From Planctomycetota bacterium (GTDB lineage: Bacteria; Planctomycetota; Planctomycetia; Pirellulales; UBA1268), in assembly GCA_027622795.1 (NCBI GenBank), contig JAQBZA010000133.1, positions 1 through 7,769 on the forward strand: DNA of 7,769 nucleotides, written 5' to 3'. The position numbers were made by a program, and so were the translations under genes. Shown here in pieces: positions 1-5,810 of the stretch; the first letter of the stretch is position 1; each line of letters begins with the position of its first letter. The notes under the pieces were generated by a model. The model was not told the DNA's origin. It worked only from the letters and a program-made list of their open reading frames with translations, and did not search any database.

Positions 1-714
1 GCATCGCGGGCCTGGCATCAAGTCGCGCGAGACTATCGCAACTTCTACTCCTGTGAAAGCTTGACCTGTCTTGCGGGTGCACTCGGCGCCGGCGCGATCA
101 TGGCGAACACCGGATTCGATCAGACGATGCAGGATGCTTGGATGACCGGCGTTCAGCCCACAGGCTTGGGGACTTTTTTTTCTGGTTGCAAGGACATCGG
201 AGAAGGTCGGTATTCACTCCCAATATTCGGTGTGGCCTATGCGACTGGGCTGGTCTTCGAAAACTCTCCCGTCGCCGATGTTGTTGGCGAATGGGGAGGG
301 CGATCGCTACGAATGTTCGCCGTCGGCGCTCCGCCGGTTTATGTGCTGCAATTGGCGACCGGAGCATCCCGGCCGCGGGACTACTCGGGAGGCAGTTCGT
401 GGTCTCCGTTCAACGATGACAATGGTGTCAGCGGTCATGCCTTCGTGGGGGCAATCCCTTTTTTGGCCGCCGCTGACATGGTGGAAAGCCCGTTGCTGAA
501 GGGCACCCTCTACGTTTGTTCGACATTCGTTGGCTTCTCGCGAATGACGGACAATGCTCACTATCCGTCGCAGGTGTTTCTCGGCTGGTATCTTGCCTGG
601 GCCAGTTCCCGGGCCATCAACCATACTGAGATGCAGTTTGCCGGCTATGAGGTGCGGGTGGTGCCGCTACCCATGGCAGATCAGGGGGGCCTCGCCGTCG
701 AGACTCGCTGGTGA
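1..714 (+). CDS. PAP2-superfamily membrane phosphatase-like protein (5' end missing)
   Basis: The frame is open from base 1, so the start lies outside the window; 237 codons are visible. The three phosphatase motifs of the PAP2 (type 2 phosphatidic acid phosphatase) superfamily appear in order: QLATGASRP (RP at 370-375), VSGH (SGH at 430-438) and SRMTDNAHYPSQ (SR at 538-543, His at 559-561). Several hydrophobic stretches, for example around LPIFGVAYATGLVF, FVGAIPFLAAA and FLGWYLAWAS, fit a multi-pass membrane enzyme. Family members remove phosphate from lipid phosphates or undecaprenyl pyrophosphate; the substrate here cannot be told. The arginines and both histidines of the active site are kept. 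However, the motif-1 Lys is Gln, the Pro before SGH is Val, and the Asp ending motif 3 is Gln, so activity may be altered. The gene converges on aroB. Family assignment is firm; function is an inference. Confidence 0.82.
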   Translation, partial: ASRAWHQVARDYRNFYSCESLTCLAGALGAGAIMANTGFDQTMQDAWMTGVQPTGLGTFFSGCKDIGEGRYSLPIFGVAYATGLVFENSPVADVVGEWGGRSLRMFAVGAPPVYVLQLATGASRPRDYSGGSSWSPFNDDNGVSGHAFVGAIPFLAAADMVESPLLKGTLYVCSTFVGFSRMTDNAHYPSQVFLGWYLAWASSRAINHTEMQFAGYEVRVVPLPMADQGGLAVETRW

Positions 715-771
715 GCCGCCGGGCACCTGAGGCGCCGCCGGTCTCCTGCTGCGCCGCCGGGCGCGGATGAA
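715..771. repeat. three 19-bp degenerate tandem units after the PAP2 stop codon
   Basis: The 8-mer GCCGCCGG occurs at 715-722, 734-741 and 753-760, exactly 19 bp apart. The first two units agree at about 15 of 19 positions (both carry CCTG after the core and end in GC); the third diverges after its core. The array begins at the base after the PAP2 stop codon and lies between two convergent genes. Just beyond it, at 817-826 beside the aroB stop codon, is a perfect 10-bp palindrome CCGGGCCCGG. No hairpin with a T-tract was found, so neither gene shows a clear intrinsic terminator here. The repeat is short enough to have arisen by local slippage in GC-rich DNA. Confidence 0.55.
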
Positions 772-826
772 CCCTCCGCTTCGGGGCGAGGATACGCCAA
801 CTCGCGTCGGATTCACCCGGGCCCGG

Positions 827-1927
827 CTACCTCGTGGATGTGACGACGGAGGCGACGAGGCGCGGATCGATATCGGCGACGAGTTCGACGTGGCCGATGC
901 GGTCGGGGAGGATAAAGCGAAGCTGGCCGGCGAGGGATTTCTTGTCGCGGGCCATGATCGCCAAAAGATCGTCGGTCGAGGCGGTGAGCGTGGGAACAGT
1001 CCGCGGCAGTCGGCAAGCAGCCAGCAGGGCATCCTGACGAGCCACGATGTCGCTGCTGATGCGGCCGAGTTGCTCCGCGAGGCGGGCAGCGCACGCCATG
1101 CCGATCGACACCGCCTCACCATGGAGCAGCGTGCCGTAGCCGGCCGCCGTCTCGAAGGCATGTGCGAAGGTGTGGCCGTAGTTGAGAACGGCCCGCAGGC
1201 CAGTCTCTTCCCGTTCGTCCGCGCTGACGACCTGCGCCTTCAGGGCTGCCGAGCGCTCTACCGCGTGCACCAGCGCCTGTGGTTCGCGGGCCACAAGGTC
1301 GGCCGCATGAGCCTCCAGCCACGCGAAGAACTCCGCGTTGAGGATCATGCCATACTTCACCACCTCAGCCAGGCCGCTTGTGAACTCGCGGTCGGGCAGG
1401 GAGGCGAGCGTGTCGATATCGGCAACTACGCCACTCGGCTGCCAGAAGCAGCCGACGAGGTTTTTGCCGCCCGCAAGATTAATGCCTGTCTTGCCACCGA
1501 TCGCGCTATCAACCTGGGCGACGAGTGTGGTCGGTACTTGCCACACAGGCAGGCCACGGGCAAACGTGGCGGCGACGAAGCCGGCCAGATCACCCACCAC
1601 TCCGCCGCCAACCGCAACGACATGTGTCTGGCGATCGGTGGCATTTACGGCCAACGCATCCCACAGGCGGCCTGCCTCGGCGAGCGACTTCGAGGCCTCG
1701 CCGGAGGGTACGGCCACCGCTGTCGTGTCGATTCCGGCGGCGGTAAGTGAAGCCATCGCGGCGGCGGCATGGGGTGCCACGGCCGCATCGCTGATCACGA
1801 CTGCTCGGCGACCCCCTCGCCGGGCCACAGCAACGCCGATCTCGCCGATGACGCCGGCGCCGATCTGAATGTCATACGACCGGTCGGCCGCAGCAACTCC
1901 GGCAAGGTGAACATGAATCGTGGGCAC
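827..1927 (-). CDS. aroB: 3-dehydroquinate synthase
   Basis: AroB converts DAHP to 3-dehydroquinate, the second step of the shikimate pathway, in the cytoplasm, using NAD and a divalent metal. The 366-residue product matches the usual length of about 360. Visible are the glycine-rich NAD-binding stretch GGGVVGDLAGF (about residues 107-117), PTTLVAQVDSAIGGKTGIN (132-150, with Lys146), and the metal ligands Glu188 in SGLAEVVKYGM, His252 in NYGHTFAHAFE and His269 in LLHGEAV. His256 is the expected catalytic histidine, and the DKK near 328-330 supplies the late catalytic lysine. I chose the GTG at 1927 because it gives a standard N-terminus (MPTIHVHLAG) and sits 2 nt after the stop of the upstream small gene, which suggests translational coupling. 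No in-frame ATG lies near it and no clear Shine-Dalgarno precedes it; a CTG at 1933 is the alternative. The frame stays open much further upstream only because of high GC. Confidence 0.96.
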   Translation of the reverse strand: MPTIHVHLAGVAAADRSYDIQIGAGVIGEIGVAVARRGGRRAVVISDAAVAPHAAAAMASLTAAGIDTTAVAVPSGEASKSLAEAGRLWDALAVNATDRQTHVVAVGGGVVGDLAGFVAATFARGLPVWQVPTTLVAQVDSAIGGKTGINLAGGKNLVGCFWQPSGVVADIDTLASLPDREFTSGLAEVVKYGMILNAEFFAWLEAHAADLVAREPQALVHAVERSAALKAQVVSADEREETGLRAVLNYGHTFAHAFETAAGYGTLLHGEAVSIGMACAARLAEQLGRISSDIVARQDALLAACRLPRTVPTLTASTDDLLAIMARDKKSLAGQLRFILPDRIGHVELVADIDPRLVASVVTSTR

Positions 1928-1929
1928 GG

Positions 1930-2157
1930 TCAGGCCACACTCACCCGTTCGAGGTCGGTGGGCGTGACGGTGATCACGCGGGCAAAGCCGGTATGCTGAC
2001 GCACATAGTCGAGGTCGGCCGCCTCCGTCGGGCTGGCGTGGAGCAGGGCTTCCACCCGGGCCTTGTCGGCTGCTGACCAGTCCTCGCAATCGTCGGGCCA
2101 GACGGTGTGATACTCGACGACGAGTGCTTCGCGATAGGGGTCAAGGGCATTGGGCAT
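1930..2157 (-). CDS. conserved-looking 75-residue protein upstream of aroB
   Basis: The product is a small acidic soluble protein beginning MPNALDPYREALVVE and ending near TPTDLERVSVA. It has no signal peptide or membrane segment. I do not recognise a named family, although the layout (short helical protein with a central WSAADKARVEALLHASP and a later YVRQHTGFARVITVT) looks like a folded domain and resembles small hypothetical proteins I associate with planctomycetes. The ATG at 2157 is supported by GAGGAG at 2174-2169, 11 nt upstream; in-frame starts further upstream would run through the promoter region and over the divergent gene. Its TGA lies 2 nt before the aroB GTG, so the two are almost certainly one operon and may be translationally coupled. 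A role in aromatic synthesis is only an inference from position. Confidence 0.72.
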   Translation of the reverse strand: MPNALDPYREALVVEYHTVWPDDCEDWSAADKARVEALLHASPTEAADLDYVRQHTGFARVITVTPTDLERVSVA

Positions 2158-2168
2158 CGGTGGAAAGG

Positions 2169-2174
2169 CTCCTC
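2169..2174 (-). promoter_or_regulatory. Shine-Dalgarno for the 75-residue gene
   Basis: Read on the minus strand this is GAGGAG, 11 nt before the ATG at 2157. It fixes the start of the small gene, which otherwise could be extended upstream to about 2376 in the same frame. Confidence 0.6.
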
Positions 2175-2242
2175 GCTGGGCTCCAAAGTGATCCGTAAGC
2201 CGGGGCGGCACGTGTGGCCGGTGCCGTCTGGCCGGCCCATGG

Positions 2243-2250
2243 AGTATACA
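2243..2250. promoter_or_regulatory. candidate shared -10 element between divergent genes
   Basis: The palindrome GTATAC (2244-2249) lies in the 99-bp gap between the divergent genes. On the minus strand it reads TATACT (2248-2243), 5 of 6 matches to the sigma-70 -10 consensus, and would give the small gene-aroB operon a leader of roughly 75-80 nt. On the plus strand it reads TATACA (2245-2250), 4 of 6, ending 6 nt before the ATG at 2257. It is the only AT-rich island in a GC-rich gap. No convincing -35 was seen on either side, so this is a proposal rather than an established promoter. Confidence 0.35.
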
Positions 2251-2256
2251 TGCGGC

Positions 2257-2799
2257 ATGGCTCATGCACCGGCCAACCAGTCGCTTCGCCCCGGGTCCCT
2301 GATCGTCGTCGCCATTCTGCTCGTGGGCATCGCGGCTGCGACGGTGGCGGTCGCGTATCAGCGGCTGCAGACCCATCGCTGCCTCGATTTTTACGGTCCC
2401 GAGGCGGCGCGGCAGGTGGCGAAAGCACCACGGGTGGAACTGTGGCAGCTAGCCCCCGCCGGCCGGCCCGGGCGGCTTGTGGCTACCGGCCGACACGACG
2501 TCACCTCTGCCAAGGGGATCGTGCACCTCCGCCGTGGGCTCGTCGAAGATGTCGGTTTCCGTTGGAGTGAGGTTGGTTTGGCAGGGCGGCTCCCGGAGGC
2601 GGCGTGGGACTATGCGCTCGTGTTCAGCAATCCCACCCTCGATGGCCGTACGACCATCGTCATCGATCTCGAGGCCGACGGTGGCTGGCTGGCGGTGCAG
2701 GGACAGGCCGGCCGTGTCGCCCTGGGCCGGCTGGGTAGTGGGCTGGCAGCGTGGATTGCGGCCACGATTCCGGCCGCTGACAAGGCAGAACCCCGGTGA
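2257..2799 (+). CDS. single-pass membrane-anchored protein of unknown function
   Basis: The product has 180 residues. A short N-terminal cytoplasmic stretch with one Arg is followed by a hydrophobic segment at about residues 14-34 (SLIVVAILLVGIAAATVAVA) and then a soluble domain, probably periplasmic, starting near CLDFYGPEAARQV. That domain contains APRVELWQLAP, a DVTSAKGIVHLRRGLV stretch and a C-terminal GSGLAAWIAATIP. I do not recognise a named family. The ATG at 2257 was preferred because it puts the hydrophobic segment in the usual place; an ATG at 2239 would add six residues but lacks any ribosome-binding site. GGAG at 2241-2244 lies 12 nt upstream of 2257, rather far. parA follows 43 nt after the stop on the same strand, so the two may be co-transcribed. 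No function is claimed. Confidence 0.7.
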   Translation: MAHAPANQSLRPGSLIVVAILLVGIAAATVAVAYQRLQTHRCLDFYGPEAARQVAKAPRVELWQLAPAGRPGRLVATGRHDVTSAKGIVHLRRGLVEDVGFRWSEVGLAGRLPEAAWDYALVFSNPTLDGRTTIVIDLEADGGWLAVQGQAGRVALGRLGSGLAAWIAATIPAADKAEPR

Positions 2800-2830
2800 A
2801 ATCGGCCTATGGCCGGCCGGGGCCGCCTCC

Positions 2831-2836
2831 TATCCT
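2831..2836 (+). promoter_or_regulatory. possible -10 element just upstream of parA
   Basis: TATCCT (4 of 6 matches to TATAAT) ends 6 nt before the parA ATG, the same distance as the TATACA before the gene at 2257. The intervening bases are pyrimidine-rich and contain no Shine-Dalgarno, which would fit a leaderless message. No -35 box was recognised, and the match is weak. Confidence 0.2.
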
Positions 2837-2842
2837 CCTGCC

Positions 2843-3685
2843 ATGCGCGCCATCGCCGTAGCCAATCAGAAGGGCGGGGTCGGCAAGACCACGACCTCCG
2901 TCAACCTCGCTGTGGGGCTGGCCCGCGCTGGTCGCCGTGTGCTGCTGATCGACCTCGACTCTCAGGCCCATGCCACGCTCCATGTGGGCGTGATGCCGGG
3001 CTCACATCAGGTTTCGGCGTACGACGTTTTGGTCCGCGGCAAATCGCTCGAGGTCGCAACCGTCGCCGCCAGCGACAACTTGTGGGTCGTACCGGCCCAC
3101 ATCGATCTTTCGGCCGTTGAAATGGCGCTGGCCAGCACTGCCGGTCGGGAATCGATTCTCTCTCAACGCATCGCCGCCAATCCGCGGTGCTCAGGGATGG
3201 CTCCTGATGCTTATGAATATCTTGTGATCGACTGCCCACCGTCACTTGGTCTGCTGTCGCTCAACGCCATGGCTGCCGTGGATGAAGTGCTTTTGCCACT
3301 GCAGCCCCACTTTCTGGCACTGCATGGCCTCAGCAAACTACTTGAGACGATCGAGATGGTGGCGGATCATGTGAATCCACGGCTGCAACTACTTGGCGTG
3401 GTATTGTGTATGTTTGAGGCGGGCACTCGGCTGGCTGCCGAAATAGGACGTGATGTTGAAAACTTTTTCGCGTCAACAGTCAATCGCCATCCGGCGTGGG
3501 AGCACGCGCGACTGTTTGACAGTCGAATACGCCGTAATATCCGCCTTGCTGAGGCTCCCAGTTTCGGGCAGGCAATCTTTGACTATGCCGCCGACTCCCA
3601 TGGGGCAGCAGACTACGCCGCATTGGCGGCGGAAGTAGATCGGCTCGTGGCGGCTGGTCGGGAAACCGTTCGCTGCGTGGCTTGA
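2843..3685 (+). CDS. parA: ParA/Soj-type chromosome-partitioning ATPase
   Basis: The 280-residue product belongs to the ParA/MinD deviant Walker ATPases, which bind DNA as ATP dimers and drive segregation or positioning of chromosomes, plasmids or protein complexes. The deviant Walker A KGGVGKTT is at residues 10-17 (signature Lys10 and Lys15), Walker A' DLDSQAHAT at 37-45 and Walker B LVIDCPPSLG at 127-136. PAHIDLSAVEMAL (84-96) and the late LAEAPSFGQ plus DYAALAAEV are typical of chromosomal Soj-like members. A short extra stretch before RRNIRLAEAP separates it from the shortest Soj proteins; I associate that form with planctomycetes. The ATG at 2843 begins directly with the usual MRAIAVANQKGG; the frame is open further upstream but antisense-like. 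There is no Shine-Dalgarno. No parB follows, so the partner, and hence the cargo, is unknown. Confidence 0.93.
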   Translation: MRAIAVANQKGGVGKTTTSVNLAVGLARAGRRVLLIDLDSQAHATLHVGVMPGSHQVSAYDVLVRGKSLEVATVAASDNLWVVPAHIDLSAVEMALASTAGRESILSQRIAANPRCSGMAPDAYEYLVIDCPPSLGLLSLNAMAAVDEVLLPLQPHFLALHGLSKLLETIEMVADHVNPRLQLLGVVLCMFEAGTRLAAEIGRDVENFFASTVNRHPAWEHARLFDSRIRRNIRLAEAPSFGQAIFDYAADSHGAADYAALAAEVDRLVAAGRETVRCVA

Positions 3686-3894
3686 AGCATCGTCTGGCGA
3701 TGGTGGTCAACACGTTCGAGTACAGAGTGCAATTCCGGGGTCCACCAGTACGAAGAAGCACAAGGATCGACGCCGACGAGGATGCCGGTGTCGTCGAAAT
3801 CCTCGGCCGAGAGCAGTCGAGTGTCCGCGGCTGCGGCGACCGGGTGGGACACCTCACCGAAAGAACCCGGAGCGTAGCGAGTGGAAGCGGGCAT
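3613..3894 (-). CDS. doubtful small ORF, possibly a gene remnant
   Basis: This frame gives 93 residues from an ATG at 3894, beginning MPASTRYAPGSFGEVSHPV. Between about 3730 and 3850 the third codon positions are strongly G/C and the product (LLSAEDFDDTGILVGVDP, then SSYWWTPELHSVLE) looks like real protein. The opposing plus-strand frame uses rare-looking AGA, AGG and ACA codons, so the minus strand is the better candidate. Against it: no Shine-Dalgarno before 3894, no recognised family, and a last stretch of about 73 nt antisense to the end of parA with a low-complexity Ser/Thr/Ala-rich product. It may be a true small gene, the surviving piece of a decayed one, or chance. Confidence 0.3.
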   Translation of the reverse strand: MPASTRYAPGSFGEVSHPVAAAADTRLLSAEDFDDTGILVGVDPCASSYWWTPELHSVLERVDHHRQTMLQATQRTVSRPAATSRSTSAANAA

Positions 3895-4143
3895 ACATAC
3901 CGCGTTTGACGTTCGTTCGTCGTTGCCCACCAAGTCACGGTGACGCTGCGGACACCAACGGGATTCTGTTTCGACCTGCGACCCGACGGGAGGCCAGTTT
4001 TGTGTTTGTGAAAAAGATCAGGTCACAGCAAGATTGTGCTTTGCAAAAGCTGGGCAAGCAAATCACGGCCCAAAAACGCAGGTGCCTCACTGTTTTCGGC
4101 ATATCCCACCTTTTTAGTATCATCCAATGCAGTTGTGGGCCTC
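3686..4143. other. 458-nt stretch without a firm gene
   Basis: The left half (to about 3894) holds the doubtful minus-strand ORF. Directly after the parA stop there is a small inverted repeat, CATCG at 3688-3692 and CGATG at 3698-3702, but no T-tract follows. The right half is noticeably more AT-rich than the rest of the window. It contains the odd-centred palindrome GTCACGGTGAC (3934-3944), a TTTTGTGTTTGTG tract near 4000 and several A-runs, which fits a regulatory region for the gene starting at 4144. No tRNA, riboswitch or known RNA fold was recognised. Confidence 0.5.
4115..4120 (+). promoter_or_regulatory. candidate -10 box for the exported hypothetical gene
   Basis: TAGTAT matches the -10 consensus at 4 of 6 positions and lies in an AT-rich patch 23 nt before the ATG at 4144. 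About 16 nt upstream a TTTTCG (4093-4098) is a poor -35 candidate. This is suggestive only. Confidence 0.25.
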
Positions 4144-5751
4144 ATGAAAACGATGGATTTCTGCATGAAAAACCCTGGTCGAGGATCGCTGCGCACCGTT
4201 TTCCCCCTCATCGTGATGGTCCTGTTGGCGGTCACCCCGGTCGATAGGGAAACCTCCGGAGCGCCGCCGGGATATCGGTCCCTCGCGCCTGGAGCGCTGA
4301 CGGTGATTACGGCCGACACGTCTGCGGAAGACACGCTCCGGCGTCGCGACCTGAGCGAGGTTACGGTGCTTCAGGCCGACATGGCGTGGACTCCAAAACA
4401 AGCAAAACTCGCCACGACCCTTGTGGAGCGAGCCAAACAGCGCGATTTTCAATTCGATGTGTGGTGTCTTGAGTTTGCCTTCAAGATGCCCCGACTCATC
4501 GCGGTGAACGTTCCGGTGGTCGATGCTGGCGGGCAACTGACGCTGAGTCGGAAGCGGTGCTGGTATCTCGTGTATCGGGTGAAGAACGTCGGCTGGCGGC
4601 GGACTGTCGTTGATCAGGAGAAGGGAACACAACTCACGATCGAGACATTCGACGGCCCGATCCGATTCATGCCCCATTTCGTGCTGGAAAGCCTTGAAGG
4701 ACTCTCGGAGGAAGAAGGCATTTCGGCCTATCGTGCCTATCTCGACCGGCTTGTGCCGTCTGCCATGCCGGCGATCCGTCAGCGTGAGGATCCGGCACGA
4801 CGATTCCTCGATAGCGCATCGATGGCTGAAGAGGAACTGGCACCCGGCGAAGAGCGGTGGGGGGTCGCAGTATGGGAAGATGTTGACCCACGCATCGACT
4901 ATTTCTCGATCTATGTACGCGGCTTGACCAACGCCATTGACTGGAAGCCCCGAGACGACCGTCGCGTAGATGACCCGACAACACTTTCACGGGATACGCT
5001 CAAGTCACTCCGTCTCGATTTTTGGCGGCCAGGCGACACTCGCGATGAGGTCGAGGAAGAGATGAACATCGGGTACGCCGGCATCTTCGAGCGCACGGCT
5101 CTGGGAGTGGAAGTACTCAACGCGTTTCGTCGCCCCGAACTCACGGCTGCCAACCCCGTCGAAGGGCTCGCCACGCTCACCATAGACTGGGCTGATCTCG
5201 TCGAACCGTCCGGTGGAGCGGGTGTCAGAATTCTTCCGCTGACCACGGTTTTGCGAGCAGCGGCAGACCTCCCCGTGGCTGAGCAACCGGCAGCTCTCCG
5301 CGCCGTGGTTGGCGATTTGGGCGTTGCCTACCTCGATGAACTCCTTGATCTTGTGCCCAAGCAGCAGGATGTGTCGCCTCTCGTTGCGCTGGCCAGTGTG
5401 CTCGAGGATGTGGCCCAAGTGCCCGACACTGCCACCCGTCGCCAGAAATTGACGACAATTTTTGGCGCTGCCGCCCGTCGGGTGGATTGGCTGGCCCGCG
5501 AGACGATCCTCGCCCGGCAGGTGGTGGCACTGGATGCCACCAATATCGACCCTCAAACGCTAGCAGGCACCGGTCCGCAGCAGGCCTTCGAAATCATAGT
5601 TGACCGCTTGCAGCAAATCGCGGACCCGGCGACCCGGCAGCGGCTGATTGAAGGCCTCTTCGGCCCCCGGGGGGCCGCCCTGTATGCGGAGGCCACGAAA
5701 CAGCATGAGGGCATTGACCATGCGTGGGTTTTCCGATACGAAATTGAATAG
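4144..5751 (+). CDS. exported planctomycete-type hypothetical protein with an apparent helical insert
   Basis: The product has 535 residues from the ATG at 4144; an ATG at 4165 would give 528 and a more classical signal peptide. The frame is open to 4036, but that part looks non-coding. Residues about 8-35 form a signal or anchor: basic MKNPGRGSLR, then hydrophobic TVFPLIVMVLLAV. The next part (to about residue 313) contains VWCLEFAFK, RKRCWYLVYRVKN, GVAVWEDVDPRIDYFSIYV (from about 240), GLTNA (260) and FWRPGD (293-298). I recall this pattern from uncharacterised planctomycete proteins. Residues about 314-520 are different: Ala/Leu-rich, probably helical, with recurring units such as DTATRRQKLTTIFG and DPATRQRLIEGLFGPRG that resemble phage tail tape-measure proteins. 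The last 14 residues (EGIDHAWVFRYEIE) look like the original family's tail. The function is unknown; location is probably periplasmic or membrane-bound. rpmA follows after 59 nt. Confidence 0.8.
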   Translation: MKTMDFCMKNPGRGSLRTVFPLIVMVLLAVTPVDRETSGAPPGYRSLAPGALTVITADTSAEDTLRRRDLSEVTVLQADMAWTPKQAKLATTLVERAKQRDFQFDVWCLEFAFKMPRLIAVNVPVVDAGGQLTLSRKRCWYLVYRVKNVGWRRTVVDQEKGTQLTIETFDGPIRFMPHFVLESLEGLSEEEGISAYRAYLDRLVPSAMPAIRQREDPARRFLDSASMAEEELAPGEERWGVAVWEDVDPRIDYFSIYVRGLTNAIDWKPRDDRRVDDPTTLSRDTLKSLRLDFWRPGDTRDEVEEEMNIGYAGIFERTALGVEVLNAFRRPELTAANPVEGLATLTIDWADLVEPSGGAGVRILPLTTVLRAAADLPVAEQPAALRAVVGDLGVAYLDELLDLVPKQQDVSPLVALASVLEDVAQVPDTATRRQKLTTIFGAAARRVDWLARETILARQVVALDATNIDPQTLAGTGPQQAFEIIVDRLQQIADPATRQRLIEGLFGPRGAALYAEATKQHEGIDHAWVFRYEIE

Positions 5752-5797
5752 AGATCGAGTGTTTTTCCGGTCGCAGTCCATGGGGCGCGTCTGGAGC

Positions 5798-5803
5798 GAG
5801 GAG
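5798..5803 (+). promoter_or_regulatory. strong Shine-Dalgarno for rpmA
   Basis: GAGGAG lies 7 nt before the ATG at 5811. It is the clearest ribosome-binding site in the window; most other genes here lack one, which fits high expression of a ribosomal protein. Confidence 0.75.
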
Positions 5804-5810
5804 TGACGCG

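Noticed and set aside
767..1750. A 327-codon plus-strand open frame over aroB
   Set aside because: It is antisense to a clear aroB, carries no recognisable domain and is the kind of long shadow frame that GC-rich codon use produces.
1933..2089. An upstream extension of aroB to a start at 2089 (420 residues)
   Set aside because: The extension is a low-complexity Arg/Pro-rich sequence, overlaps the small gene out of frame and exceeds the normal AroB length.
3688..3702. A hairpin after parA as a terminator
   Set aside because: The stem is only 5 bp and there is no T-tract, so it does not meet the usual criteria for an intrinsic terminator.
3682..3909. A 75-codon plus-strand frame after parA
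   Set aside because: It starts at a TTG overlapping the parA stop, uses codons unusual for this window and is opposite the more coding-like minus frame.
3934..3944. Palindrome GTCACGGTGAC as an operator
   Set aside because: The arms are only 5 bp and nothing links it to a regulator; it is mentioned in the description of the gap only.
4036..4143. An upstream start for the exported protein at 4036
   Set aside because: It would put 36 residues of unremarkable sequence before the signal peptide and run through the AT-rich presumed promoter.
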